Shown here in pieces: positions 36,281-44,450 of a DNA stretch of 64,000 bases. How positions within the stretch are numbered: position 1 is the stretch's first letter; every line of letters starts with the position of its first letter. The translations under genes and the position numbers were made by a program. Origin of the DNA: Flavonifractor sp052065355 (GTDB taxonomy: Bacteria; Bacillota; Clostridia; Oscillospirales; Oscillospiraceae); assembly GCF_052065355.1 (NCBI RefSeq), contig NZ_JBQHUF010000011.1, forward strand, positions 42,118 through 106,117, given 5' to 3'. The notes under the pieces are model-generated. The model was not told the DNA's origin. It ran no database searches and worked only from the letters and a program-made list of their open reading frames with translations.

Positions 36281-36400
36281 TTCATCCCCCAATAAAAACT
36301 CTTTCTGTTCTTTGTTTTTATTTTACCATAATCTGAATCGACACACAAGTAAAAATTATCTTAAGAGATCGTGCAGAATGTTCCTCTCGTTTGGATAGAA

Positions 36401-36434
36401 AAAGACTCCAAAAGCATCTGCCTTTGGAGTCTTT
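36401..36434 (-). terminator. Terminator of the interrupted host tRNA-Ser
   Basis: AAAGACTCCAAA pairs with TTTGGAGTCTTT on the minus strand directly after the tRNA CCA end, with a T run. It is the native 3' terminator, left behind with the tRNA 3' half. Confidence 0.75.
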
Positions 36435-36491
36435 GGCGCAGCGGGAGGGATTCGAACCCTCGTGCGATTGCTCGCAAACTGATTTCGAGTC
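36434..36491 (-). pseudogene. 3' half of host tRNA-Ser(CGA), interrupted in the anticodon loop
   Basis: The minus strand reads, from the anticodon loop onward, ACTCGAAATC, a variable arm TGCGA-GCAA-TCGCA, a T arm GAGGG-TTCGAAT-CCCTC, acceptor CCGCTGC, discriminator G and CCA. No 5' half is present here: the sequence upstream of the loop (36492 onward) cannot form the D arm or acceptor. The matching 5' half (GCAGCGG...) lies 17 kb away at 53733-53774. Joined through the shared core they give an 89-nt type II tRNA. Confidence 0.9.
36481..36491. other. Attachment-site core, left junction
   Basis: GATTTCGAGTC, identical to 53733-53743. Bases beyond the core differ on both sides (T/C before, G/A after), so it is an exact 11-bp direct repeat marking the integration crossover in the tRNA anticodon loop. 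Confidence 0.85.
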
Positions 36492-36530
36492 GTTGGAAGG
36501 CAGTGTCCTCCCGTGTATTTTAAGATCCTC

Positions 36531-36661
36531 TGTGAGCATTTCAGAACGCCGCAAGCTCTTGCAATTCCTGGGCTTTCGGCGTTTTTCTCTGCCAAATCAG
36601 GGACTTTGGGATTTGGCCCTTCATAGCAGGTTTTCGGGAAAACTGTGAGCATGGTGTGAGC
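36531..36661 (+). repeat. Candidate integrase arm-type sites, left end
   Basis: TGTGAGCAT occurs at 36531-36539 and 36644-36652, and TGTGAGC again at 36655-36661. The same word recurs near the right end (53628-53636, and inverted at 53662-53668). Such repeated words flanking the core on the element side are typical of tyrosine-integrase arm binding sites. Confidence 0.55.
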
Positions 36662-37051
36662 GCCGGGCCGTATCTTTCTCCCCCCTACGAGAACTACGAT
36701 GTTATCATCGGGTATCGCGCCGACGATTCCTACTTCTCCTTTGCCTCTGCATTTCTGAACAACACCACCTCCCTGGCACAACTTGAGCGGGCCATGTTTC
36801 TGGGAAAGCTGGGAGAGCAGGTAGTTCTCAAATCAGAGCAGGCTTTTTCCAGCATGCGCTTTGAAGAGAGCATCCCTGCGGAGCGAACCATTTACTATCC
36901 AAAGAAAGCAACCAGGGACAGTGAGGCACGGGCTGCCTTTCGTGAGGAGCGCAAAGCAGCTCCAGTACGGGAAACCGTATACATGATCGACATTCTCAGA
37001 GAGGAGTGGAAGAACGATGACGCCCGCTTACGAGGAAATGTACCTGAATGA
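36656..37051 (+). pseudogene. DUF3990 domain fragment, N-terminus missing
   Basis: The 131-residue frame holds only the C-terminal part of a DUF3990 protein (YDVIIGYRADDSYFSFASAF, LGKLGEQVVLKSEQAF). Full-length members have an ADP-ribosyltransferase-like N-terminal region of some 60-80 residues that is absent; the apparent GTG start lies in an integrase arm-like repeat. It is probably a remnant truncated at the element edge. In intact loci DUF3990 is followed by small HTH or DUF3791 partners, and an HTH gene does follow here. Confidence 0.6.
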
Positions 37052-37679
37052 CGCCATGTGTGCCATGGGAGAGATGCTGGACTACGCAGTCCACGGCTGC
37101 AGGTGCGATGGAGATTTGTTTTTCACACAGTTTTTCTCATCCGGTGTAGCGGAACAGTTTGAGTGGGGCAACCCGAAGTTTGTGGGCGGCATGTCTGGTG
37201 TGGAACTTGCCCTTGAGGTGTTTCATCGTACCACCGGACAAATCCCCGATGTGGATGCAAGCGCATCTGAGGAGAAGTCGCCGGAGTACTGGGCCGGTTG
37301 GAGTCTCGCCTACTACCAGCGGAAGACCGGAATGCCCTTTCGAGAAATCGACTCCCACGTACTGACCGTGAGCAGAGTCTGCTCCATGTATCTGCTGCAC
37401 GAAGCGGACATCAGTAAGTTCACAGAGGCCGCGGACAAGGTGATTCAGGAAAATCTCGGTGAGTGCGAGACGAACCTAAAGCGCATCCGCAGAGCAAATG
37501 GCTTTTACCAAAAGCAGCTTGCAGAAGTCTCCGGTGTTGCACTGCGGATGATCCAGCTGCATGAGCAGAGACAAAACGACATCAACAAGGCACAGGCATC
37601 CACTTTAAGCACACTGGCCAAGTCTTTGAATTGTCGGTTGGGAGATTTGATGGAGCCGCAGATTGCAATCAGCAACTGA
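37017..37679 (+). CDS. Helix-turn-helix protein, DUF3990 partner
   Basis: A 220-residue protein. The N-terminal ~150 residues are helical and unrecognised (AMCAMGEMLDYAVHGC; FEWGNPKFVGGMSGVELALEV). The C-terminus (about 160-212) is an XRE-like helix-turn-helix: IRRANGFYQKQLAEVSGVAL, then STLSTLAKSLNCRLGDLMEP. It overlaps the DUF3990 fragment by 35 nt in another frame, as in coupled toxin-antitoxin-like pairs. The ATG at 37017 has GGAG about 9 nt upstream. Confidence 0.7.
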   Translation: MTPAYEEMYLNDAMCAMGEMLDYAVHGCRCDGDLFFTQFFSSGVAEQFEWGNPKFVGGMSGVELALEVFHRTTGQIPDVDASASEEKSPEYWAGWSLAYYQRKTGMPFREIDSHVLTVSRVCSMYLLHEADISKFTEAADKVIQENLGECETNLKRIRRANGFYQKQLAEVSGVALRMIQLHEQRQNDINKAQASTLSTLAKSLNCRLGDLMEPQIAISN

Positions 37680-37707
37680 GCAGTACCTCATGGAGGTGAT
37701 TCTACTC

Positions 37708-38214
37708 ATGGGTAAGCGGATAAAAGCGAACCTCTATACAGAAACCAAAATTATCTGGAATGGCTATGAGCACCTTGCTGTGCGGAATGATGATGGTACC
37801 TTGTTTTCACAGGGACACTATAAAACGCATATCCTTCCTGCAGACCTACCGGAGTGGTATGTGTATGGACGATACTACAGAAACTTTGGCTACCTCTCTG
37901 CCAAAGGTGTAAGGCACTTACATTACCACCCGAATTTTTTCACGAATCATTTTCTGAAAGATGACTTCCTCTTTATCTCATATAGTGAGAAAATTATTCT
38001 GAACGAGGATGTGCTAAAAATAGCGGGATATGATGAGCGCATATGTGGCTCTGAAATTATTGCGTTCGTAATCGCTGCCGAGAAATATTCTGAGTACGAT
38101 GTCTCAGAAATCAAGGAGGCAATCAAAAATAAGAGTCAGTGGCTGAAGGAACATTTCCCGGACGACTACGAACGGGAAGTCGGATGTCAGCCTCTGTTTC
38201 AGGAGTCTGTATAA
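37708..38214 (+). CDS. Hypothetical protein of the element, 168 aa
   Basis: A 168-residue soluble protein, MGKRIKANLYTETKIIWNGY..., with an aromatic-rich centre (WYVYGRYYRNFGYLSAKGV; HPNFFTNHFLKDDFLF). I do not recognise a family. The ATG at 37708 follows GGAGGTG by 9 nt; an earlier ATG at 37690 has no SD. It lies just after the HTH gene and before a terminator, and is more AT-rich than host genes. Confidence 0.6.
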   Translation: MGKRIKANLYTETKIIWNGYEHLAVRNDDGTLFSQGHYKTHILPADLPEWYVYGRYYRNFGYLSAKGVRHLHYHPNFFTNHFLKDDFLFISYSEKIILNEDVLKIAGYDERICGSEIIAFVIAAEKYSEYDVSEIKEAIKNKSQWLKEHFPDDYEREVGCQPLFQESV

Positions 38215-38225
38215 GTGTATTTTAA

Positions 38226-38257
38226 CAGCGTCTGCGAGAAATCGCAGGCGCTGTTTT
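38226..38257 (+). terminator. Intrinsic terminator
   Basis: CAGCGTCTGCGA pairs with TCGCAGGCGCTG around a GAAA tetraloop and is followed by TTTT. Confidence 0.8.
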
Positions 38258-38439
38258 CGTCTCTGCAATAATCCCCGTCCTTCGTCCCCCGTCCGCCCGC
38301 AGGCGCGTTTTTGCCGCCCAGGAGGGGTACACCCCTACCCCTAGTAAAGGGCGGCAAAAGTGGCGGCAAAGGGGCGCAGGCTGCGGGCCAGTCAAGGCCC
38401 GTTACCGGCGCAGCCGAAGCCGCAAAACGGGGTCCCGGG

Positions 38440-38560
38440 GTGTCCCCGGGCGCACGCCTTGCTGCCCCCACGGGGCGGCAAGGTATAGTGCGTTATACCG
38501 CCCTGACAACCGCACGCGAAAATGCCCGGCCCTCCTTATAGGGGCCGGGCATTTCTCGTG
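38440..38560 (+). other. oriT: Predicted MobV-type origin of transfer (oriT)
   Basis: The 484-bp gap before the relaxase gene has no gene but is full of GC-rich inverted repeats. At 38482-38499 GGTATA-GTGCGT-TATACC resembles the pMV158-type oriT, whose nick site is TAGTGTG/TTA; here TAGTGCG/TTA would be cut between 38492 and 38493. A further hairpin (GCCCGGCCC...GGGCCGGGC) lies at about 38524-38552. Position 200 nt upstream of a MobV relaxase gene strengthens the call. Confidence 0.65.
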
Positions 38561-38698
38561 GGCGGGGAAACCGCCGCCGCCCAGGCTGCCGGATGACAGC
38601 AACGCCTCCCCTGCGGCGGGTTCCGCATGGCAGGGCGGTATGTGAAAAAGCCATCGTTCACCGCACGCCCACCATTTTAACGAAAGGAGTTTTGTGTA

Positions 38699-39670
38699 AT
38701 GCCTTACGCGATTATGCGCTTCGAGAAACGAAAAGGCGGACCGGCCTCCGCCATCGAGAAACACCACGAACGGAAAAAGGAGCAATACACCAGCAACCCA
38801 GACGTGGACACTGACCGCTCCCCTCTCAACTATCATCTCATCCAGCCCCAGCACAAGTACTATGCAGAGATCCAGTTCCGCATTGAGCGCGCGCAGCAAG
38901 AGAACCCCAAGTGTAAGGCGCGGAAGGACAGCGTGAAGTTCATCGATACCATCGTTACCGCCACGCCAGAGTATCTGGAGCATCTGTCACCGGAGCAGGT
39001 GCGCCGCTACTTTGAGCGGGCGCTGGACTTTTTCAAGGCAGAGGTTGGAGAAGCAAACATCTTCTCCGCCGTGGTTCATATGGACGAGCGCAACCCACAC
39101 ATGCATCTGTGCTTTGTACCATTGACTCAGGACAACCGGCTCTCTGCCAAGGAGGTAATCGGAGGACGGGACAAGTTGGTGGAGTGGCAGGACAAATTCC
39201 ACGACCACATGGCTGCGGAGTTTCCAGAGTTGGAGCGCGGTCAGTCTGCCGCTGTCACCCGCAGGAAGCACATTCCCACCTGGCTCTACAAGCAGTCCCA
39301 CCGGCTCACCAACGAAATGATGCAGATCCGCACTGAGCTGGAGCAGACCAACCCGCTGAACGCCAAACGGCAGAGAGAAAAAATACTCAAGCTGCTGGAG
39401 CAATGGTATCCCCAGGTCAACGCCTTTGAAGCAAAACTGAAACCCTATGACGACCAGATTAAAATTCTGCGTCAGAATGAGCAGATCTACCGTCTGGAGA
39501 CCGAGGAGGCCAAACGGGCAAAGGCCTGGGAGCAGCAGGAGAAGCTATCTCTCATTTATGAGCTGCGGGAGTGCCAGAAGTTCATTGACTCCATTCCATC
39601 TGATCTTCTGGATCAGCTGCAAGAGAACTACGAAAATCAGTTGGAGCATGGTCAGAACTTCAGATCTTGA
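38699..39670 (+). CDS. MobV-family relaxase (plasmid mobilisation/recombination protein)
   Basis: A 323-residue relaxase. MPYAIMRFEKRKGG opens the protein; NYHL (about 44-47) fits motif II, and VVHMDERNPHMHLCFVPL (about 125-142) is the HxDExxPHxH metal motif. The C-terminal part is coiled coil (about 210-323). MobV proteins nick oriT and pilot single-stranded DNA through a conjugation channel supplied by another element. No type IV secretion genes are present, so the element would be mobilizable, not self-transmissible. A GAAAGGAG SD precedes the ATG. Confidence 0.9.
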   Translation: MPYAIMRFEKRKGGPASAIEKHHERKKEQYTSNPDVDTDRSPLNYHLIQPQHKYYAEIQFRIERAQQENPKCKARKDSVKFIDTIVTATPEYLEHLSPEQVRRYFERALDFFKAEVGEANIFSAVVHMDERNPHMHLCFVPLTQDNRLSAKEVIGGRDKLVEWQDKFHDHMAAEFPELERGQSAAVTRRKHIPTWLYKQSHRLTNEMMQIRTELEQTNPLNAKRQREKILKLLEQWYPQVNAFEAKLKPYDDQIKILRQNEQIYRLETEEAKRAKAWEQQEKLSLIYELRECQKFIDSIPSDLLDQLQENYENQLEHGQNFRS

Positions 39671-39720
39671 GGAGCCGGAGTATGAACCCTCCCCTGCTGA
39701 GTGGCTGGCTGTTGAAGGCC

Positions 39721-40014
39721 TTACGCAAGAGTGTCCGGGCCGGAATCATTTTCCGGCACCGGACGCTCTTTCATGTAGTGATTCAGTTCGTTTGCCATCC
39801 CCCACGCCAGGCGGAAACCACAGATGAAACTATCTACGGAGCGTTCCGCAGCAATGTGGTCTTTGGCATCGATGATCCGCAGCACAAGTCTCCGCTCCTG
39901 CTTGTCCAGCCGCTCGATGAGCTGCCGGTGGCACTCCTCCACTTCCTGCTTATCCTCCGTCATGGGCAGCGGCGTGTATACCCGGTCGTACAGCCATTTC
40001 AGTGTGCCACTCAT
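39721..40014 (-). CDS. Small helical protein, DUF6809-like
   Basis: A 97-residue helical protein (MSGTLKWLYDRVYTPLP; ERSVDSFICGFRLAWGMANEL). The pattern resembles the DUF6809 family often found on Clostridia mobile elements; this is a loose match. The ATG at 40014 has AAGGAGG 8 nt upstream. Convergent with the relaxase gene; a hairpin inside its 3' end (39729-39771) may terminate both. Confidence 0.6.
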   Translation of the reverse strand: MSGTLKWLYDRVYTPLPMTEDKQEVEECHRQLIERLDKQERRLVLRIIDAKDHIAAERSVDSFICGFRLAWGMANELNHYMKERPVPENDSGPDTLA

Positions 40015-40221
40015 GTGCCTCGCCTCCTTGTAGCAAGACACAATAGCATAAACTTTAGACAATAGCCACTACAATATTTTACTCCATGACTTCCAATCTA
40101 CACTCCCTATACAGAGATCAATACTTTTGAGTAACACCATTATTGTCTTTAATATATTTCGATATATACTTTCTATGTAGGGAGTGATTGTCCAGCATAT
40201 CCATATAGACCTAAACTGCCA

Positions 40222-41405
40222 ACTTCAACCCATTCTTCTCGTGTGGGAAGCGACGTCATAATCGTAGACCCACGTTTCACTCCAAAACGTATTTCAATCC
40301 ACGCTCCCCGTGTGGGGAGCGACATCTACAACTTGGTCCGTTACGGTTCTGCTACTGATTTCAATCCATGCTCCCCGTATGGGGAGCGACTGAGCCGCCG
40401 GTCGGCGTGAGACTCGGCGAAAGCATTTCAATCCACGCTCCCCATGTGGAGAGCGACTCTGGACCTCGGGCAGCTTTTCGGCGTCGGCTCTATTTCAATC
40501 CACGCTCCCCATGTGGGGAGCGACGGGCGGGAGTGCCGCGCTGACACTTAACCTGGATGATTTCAATCCACGCTCCCCATGTGGGGAGCGACTCTACGCC
40601 GTTAGACAGGTTAATATTGGATTCAGATTTCAATCCACGCTCCCCATGTGGGGAGCGACTCAGCAGGCTGCTGATCTTAGAGATTGGCAGGTCATTTCAA
40701 TCCACGCTCCCCATGTGGGGAGCGACGGGGTGATATATGAGGTGACTTTGTGATTTCTTCCTATTTCAATCCACGCTCCCCATGTGGGGAGCGACTTCCA
40801 TCGTTGGTTGGCTACGGCTGGTACCCCGATTTCAATCCACGCTCCCCATGTGGGGAGCGACCAGCAGCCCCCAGGCATTTGAGACGGTTTTGGGAGATTT
40901 CAATCCACGCTCCCCATGTGGGGAGCGACCTTAACTCCGTCCCATGTCCAGACTTGATAAACGGATTTCAATCCACGCTCCCCATGTGGGGAGCGACGTC
41001 CCCAGTCTCGCCCCCGCGCTCTTCGGTATCATTTCAATCCACGCTCCCCATGTGGGGAGCGACGTTTTGAACAAGGAGATTTATGCTCAAGGCAATGAAT
41101 TTCAATCCACGCTCCCCATGTGGGGAGCGACTATGATTTTATAAATTTGTCTACTCCTGATGGTGGAAAATTTCAATCCACGCTCCCCATGTGGGGAGCG
41201 ACCTTACTCTTTCTAAGCGTGATTGGCAGCTCTTCATATTTCAATCCACGCTCCCCATGTGGGGAGCGACAGGTGTCAAGATAATTGCCGTGTTTTCATC
41301 CGTTATTTCAATCCACGCTCCCCATGTGGGGAGCGACTTGCTAATATTGGTGAGCAGGCTGTACTTAACAAGATTTCAATCCACGCTCCCCATGTGGGGA
41401 GCGAC
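40222..41405 (-). CRISPR. Type I-C CRISPR array, 18 repeats and 17 spacers
   Basis: The 33-nt repeat, read on the minus strand, begins GTCGCTCCCC and ends GTGGATTGAAAT, the type I-C class with the ATTGAAA 3' handle. Repeat starts on the plus coordinates are 40222, 40291, 40358, 40425, 40492, 40560, 40627, 40694, 40763, 40829, 40897, 40965, 41031, 41099, 41170, 41238, 41305 and 41373. Spacers are 33-38 nt. The 14 right-hand repeats are identical; the first (40222) is strongly degenerate and the next three carry one or two changes. This places the leader on the right, beside cas2, and transcription leftward. Confidence 0.97.
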
Positions 41406-41567
41406 AGCAAGTATGCACAAAAAGGCACTTGCAAATTTGTAAAATCAAATAAAGTTTAGCCTATTTCGCAGGTATTTCTAAATTACACCTTTTTAATCCT
41501 GCAAAAAAGGGATCTTGTTCCGGTGCGAACGTCCCGGGCAATGTGTGGCTGCTGCACCTTCGCACAA
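41406..41567 (-). promoter_or_regulatory. CRISPR leader
   Basis: The 162-nt gap between cas2 and the conserved end of the array has no gene. Next to the first repeat it is AT-rich (about 41420-41500), as leaders usually are. I see no strong consensus promoter. Confidence 0.65.
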
Positions 41568-41858
41568 CTATAGGATCAACGGCTCTTCCGGAAGATAGGA
41601 GGACTTACAGCCGAAGTGCTCGATCTTGTTTTCATATCGTTTCCCCAGATAGTAAAAGCGTAGACTATCCTGCTCCTGATTCATAATGGACAGTAGCTTA
41701 GCCTGGAGCAGCTTACACTGAGCTGTGTCCAGTAAACACTCAAACACCGAGCACTGCACTCGCTGACCGTAATTGACACATTGCTTGGCTATCTGCCGTA
41801 GCCGCCTGCGTCCGGCGGCATCCTCCGTGTTGACATCATATGTAATCAGTACCAGCAC
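41568..41858 (-). CDS. cas2: CRISPR-associated endoribonuclease Cas2
   Basis: A 96-residue Cas2 of the I-C type. MLVLITYDVNTEDAAGRRRL holds the conserved aspartate on strand one, and YGQRVQCSVFECLLD is the central signature. Cas2 bridges two Cas1 dimers during spacer capture. It follows cas1 by 7 nt and is the last cas gene before the leader. Confidence 0.97.
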   Translation of the reverse strand: MLVLITYDVNTEDAAGRRRLRQIAKQCVNYGQRVQCSVFECLLDTAQCKLLQAKLLSIMNQEQDSLRFYYLGKRYENKIEHFGCKSSYLPEEPLIL

Positions 41859-41865
41859 AGTATCC

Positions 41866-42897
41866 TCACTTCCACAAAAAGGGCGGATATGCCTCCAAAT
41901 CGCCCCGTAGATACCTGGTCAGAAGCAGTGCCTGTAAATAGGGTACCAAGCCCCAGGGCATTTTCTCTCCTAAAAACGGATGGGTCAGGCTATCCTTCTT
42001 GCGTTCCTGCCACCGCTGTAGAAAGGTACGCCTTCCACTTTCGCTGAGCAGCACACCTCCATTTTCCCGATAGACAAAATCAGATTTTTGGAAGATCCGG
42101 TTATTGATACAGGTCAGCACAAACCGGTCTGCCACGCAGGGGCGGAATTCCTCCATCAGATCCAATGCCAGAGAGCTGCGTCCAGGCCGATCCCGGTGGA
42201 GAAAGCCCACATAGGAGTCCAGGCCTACGCTCTCTAAAGCCCAGGCGCAGTCATGGGACAGCAGGCTGTAAGCAAAAGAGAGCAGAGCATTCACCGGATC
42301 CATGGGCGGTCGGCGGTTGCGCGTCTCAAAATGGAACAGGAGCCGGTCTCCCAGGATCAGCTGATCGAACACGCCGAAATAGGCGGTGGCCCCGGCCCCC
42401 TCCAACCCCCGGAGGCTGTCCATATTCGTCTCCTGCAAAAGCAGGGGCAGCAGGGCCTTCAGCTGGCCGGACACCTCCCCCAGCCGCTGGTCATCCACCC
42501 GAAGGCCGTGATCCCGGCGGGTGCGCTCGATGCTCCAGCGGGCGTTATGGACTTTCCCGAACACCATGGCCCGGGCAATGGCACAGCTTTGGGCCGGGTC
42601 ATCCGCCGCCCGGTACTGGGTGCGGCGGAGCAGCACATTCCCGTTGGCCTCCCCGATGACCCGGGCCAGAAATTTCCCCCGGGGCGTGCAGAAGGACAGG
42701 GCGATGCCCCGCTGGGCACAGGCCCCCATTAGGGCGGGAGAGGCGCCGGAATAGGCGAAGGTGATGATAGCGGACAGGGTGTGGAGGGGATAGCGGGCCA
42801 CGGCCGCTTTTTCCCGGCTGGCCACCACATTTTCTCCATCCAGGGAGAGATAGATGTCCTCCGAGGTCACGAACAGAGTGTTGAGCAGATGTCTCAC
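41866..42897 (-). CDS. cas1: CRISPR-associated integrase Cas1 (type I-C)
   Basis: A 343-residue Cas1. VRHLLNTLFVTSEDIYLSLDGENV is the typical I-C N-terminus; the metal-binding Glu/His/Asp lie in the GLEGAGATAYFGVF, LLSHDCAWALESVGLD and DLMEEFRP segments. It integrates prespacers at the leader end. The start is a GTG at 42897 with GGAGG 7 nt upstream, overlapping the cas4 stop; a long upstream in-frame extension is merely cas4 read in another frame. Confidence 0.96.
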   Translation of the reverse strand: MRHLLNTLFVTSEDIYLSLDGENVVASREKAAVARYPLHTLSAIITFAYSGASPALMGACAQRGIALSFCTPRGKFLARVIGEANGNVLLRRTQYRAADDPAQSCAIARAMVFGKVHNARWSIERTRRDHGLRVDDQRLGEVSGQLKALLPLLLQETNMDSLRGLEGAGATAYFGVFDQLILGDRLLFHFETRNRRPPMDPVNALLSFAYSLLSHDCAWALESVGLDSYVGFLHRDRPGRSSLALDLMEEFRPCVADRFVLTCINNRIFQKSDFVYRENGGVLLSESGRRTFLQRWQERKKDSLTHPFLGEKMPWGLVPYLQALLLTRYLRGDLEAYPPFLWK

Positions 42898-43556
42898 GAT
42901 TCCACCTCCATGGCCTGACGCAGATAGGCGTCCACGTCCCGCTCCTTCATCAGGGCGGGCAGGCAGAGCTCCTGGAGGGAGCAGGCGCTGCAGGATTTGG
43001 AGCGCCGGACTTTTGGCGTATACCCCCGGCGGTAAAGCTGGTGCATCTCTTCCAGCATCCCCCGCACCGTCTCCCGCAGCTCTTTCGAGAAAGGCACCAG
43101 TGTCCGCCGACGGGTCTCGCCATAGAAGAGGGCCCCCTCCGGGATACGGCAGCAGAGCATCTCTTCCAGACACATAGCCTGAGCACACAGCTGCAATTCG
43201 TCGGCCTGGTGGGCCTTGGGTGCGCCCCGCTTGTATTCGATGGGAAAGGGCAACCACAGCCCCTCCTCTCCCCGGATGGGCACCCCGCCGGGATCAGCAC
43301 GGAACTCCACCACATCACATTTCCCGGAGATTCCCAGGGTGAGCGAGACCACGGATAACCCCCGGAGAATCAGGACGTCCCCCCGGCGCTCCCGGGCTTG
43401 CTCGTCGTGGGCCCGACGGTGGAAAAGGTCCCCCTCCACCGTCCGCAGGTTTTCCCGCCACTGCTGCTCAATGTGGATGAGGGCCCACTGGCGGCGGCAG
43501 AATGCAAAGTGCTGCAGGCCGGACAGCTGGAGGAAGTCCTCCTCGGCATAGGTCAC
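42894..43556 (-). CDS. cas4: CRISPR-associated exonuclease Cas4
   Basis: A 220-residue Cas4 (RecB-like nuclease with an iron-sulfur cluster). The N-terminal cysteine is in LQHFAFCRRQWAL, the nuclease residues in GKCDVVEF and FPIEYKRG, and the C-terminal cluster cysteines in SKSCSACSLQELCLP. In type I-C systems Cas4 trims prespacers and sets PAM orientation. Overlaps cas7 and cas1 by 4 nt each. Confidence 0.96.
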   Translation of the reverse strand: MTYAEEDFLQLSGLQHFAFCRRQWALIHIEQQWRENLRTVEGDLFHRRAHDEQARERRGDVLILRGLSVVSLTLGISGKCDVVEFRADPGGVPIRGEEGLWLPFPIEYKRGAPKAHQADELQLCAQAMCLEEMLCCRIPEGALFYGETRRRTLVPFSKELRETVRGMLEEMHQLYRRGYTPKVRRSKSCSACSLQELCLPALMKERDVDAYLRQAMEVES

Positions 43557-44449
43557 CCCATGCGCTGGCAGGTGACCCCGGCGGGCAGGGCGGCCTCGTC
43601 CACGGAGACGATATAGTCCTGATAAGAGCGGGCAGGTGCCGCATTATCCGGATCTTTCCGGCTGACTGTCACGGAGTCAAAGAGCTTCCAGGCGGGAGCA
43701 CAACCCAGCTCGCTGTCGTGTTTAAAAATGATCAACTCCCGCACCGCCATTTTGCCCCGGGCGGCGGAGTGGTCATGCTCAAACATATTGAGGATGGCCT
43801 CCCACAGCAAGGACAGATCCTCCTCGGAGAAACCAGTAGTCTTGCGGGCCAGATTGGCAGAGATATAACCCTCGCAGCGGTAAAGGCCGTAAGGGACGAT
43901 GTACTTCCGCCCCATTTCGATACCCTTCTTTTCGGCGTCGGCCTCTGTGGTAATGGCTACCCGGGTAATGGTGACCTCCTGGGGTACTACCGGTTCGACA
44001 CTGCGGGCAAAGCCCAGCTGCACAGGGCCACGCACTTGGCCGCAGTTGAGGGCTGCTTTAACGAAGGTGGTCATCACCGCGCCGAAGGTGCGGATGTCAT
44101 AGAAATTCCTGCACATCCAGTCCCGGATTTTCCGATCCAGATCGGGGTCGGATTTCTTCTTCTCCTTCACGTTCTTTTCGGTAACTTCCAACTCCGCATA
44201 GGCCTCGGCATCGCTGCGGTTCAGCGGCACTCCGTCCTTCACATAGATACGGTAGCCCGTAGCGTCCTCCTTCGCTGTCTCCACATAGTTGCGGATCTTC
44301 CGCTTGAGGCACACGTCAGTCACGATGCCCAAACCGGTCTCCGGATCCACTCGGGGCATATTACCGGCGTCGGGGTCGCCGTTGGGGTTGCCGTTTTCCA
44401 CGTCGAAGAGAATCACAAATTCATAGCGGTTCTTAATGGGCTCAGACAT
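43553..44449 (-). CDS. cas7: Type I-C Cascade backbone protein Cas7 (Csd2)
   Basis: A 298-residue Cas7. RYEFVILFDVENGNPNGDPDAGNMPR is the diagnostic Csd2 N-terminus; NFYDIRTFGAVMTT and GPVQLGFARSVEPV are further RAMP-core landmarks. It polymerises along the crRNA. The ATG at 44449 has GGAGG 9 nt upstream. Adjacent to cas8c with a 1-nt gap. Confidence 0.97.
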   Translation of the reverse strand: MSEPIKNRYEFVILFDVENGNPNGDPDAGNMPRVDPETGLGIVTDVCLKRKIRNYVETAKEDATGYRIYVKDGVPLNRSDAEAYAELEVTEKNVKEKKKSDPDLDRKIRDWMCRNFYDIRTFGAVMTTFVKAALNCGQVRGPVQLGFARSVEPVVPQEVTITRVAITTEADAEKKGIEMGRKYIVPYGLYRCEGYISANLARKTTGFSEEDLSLLWEAILNMFEHDHSAARGKMAVRELIIFKHDSELGCAPAWKLFDSVTVSRKDPDNAAPARSYQDYIVSVDEAALPAGVTCQRMG

Positions 44450-44450
44450 C

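Noticed and set aside
36356..36781. A minus-strand open frame across the tRNA 3' half
   Set aside because: It contains the peptide pattern produced by translating a tRNA T arm and has no other support.
40255..41372. Self-targeting spacers against this window
   Set aside because: No spacer was obviously repeated elsewhere when read by eye, but a proper alignment was not possible, so no claim is made.
40511..41459. Several open frames across the CRISPR array with repeated MWGAT- or NPRSPCGER-like peptides
   Set aside because: They are translations of the CRISPR repeats, not genes.
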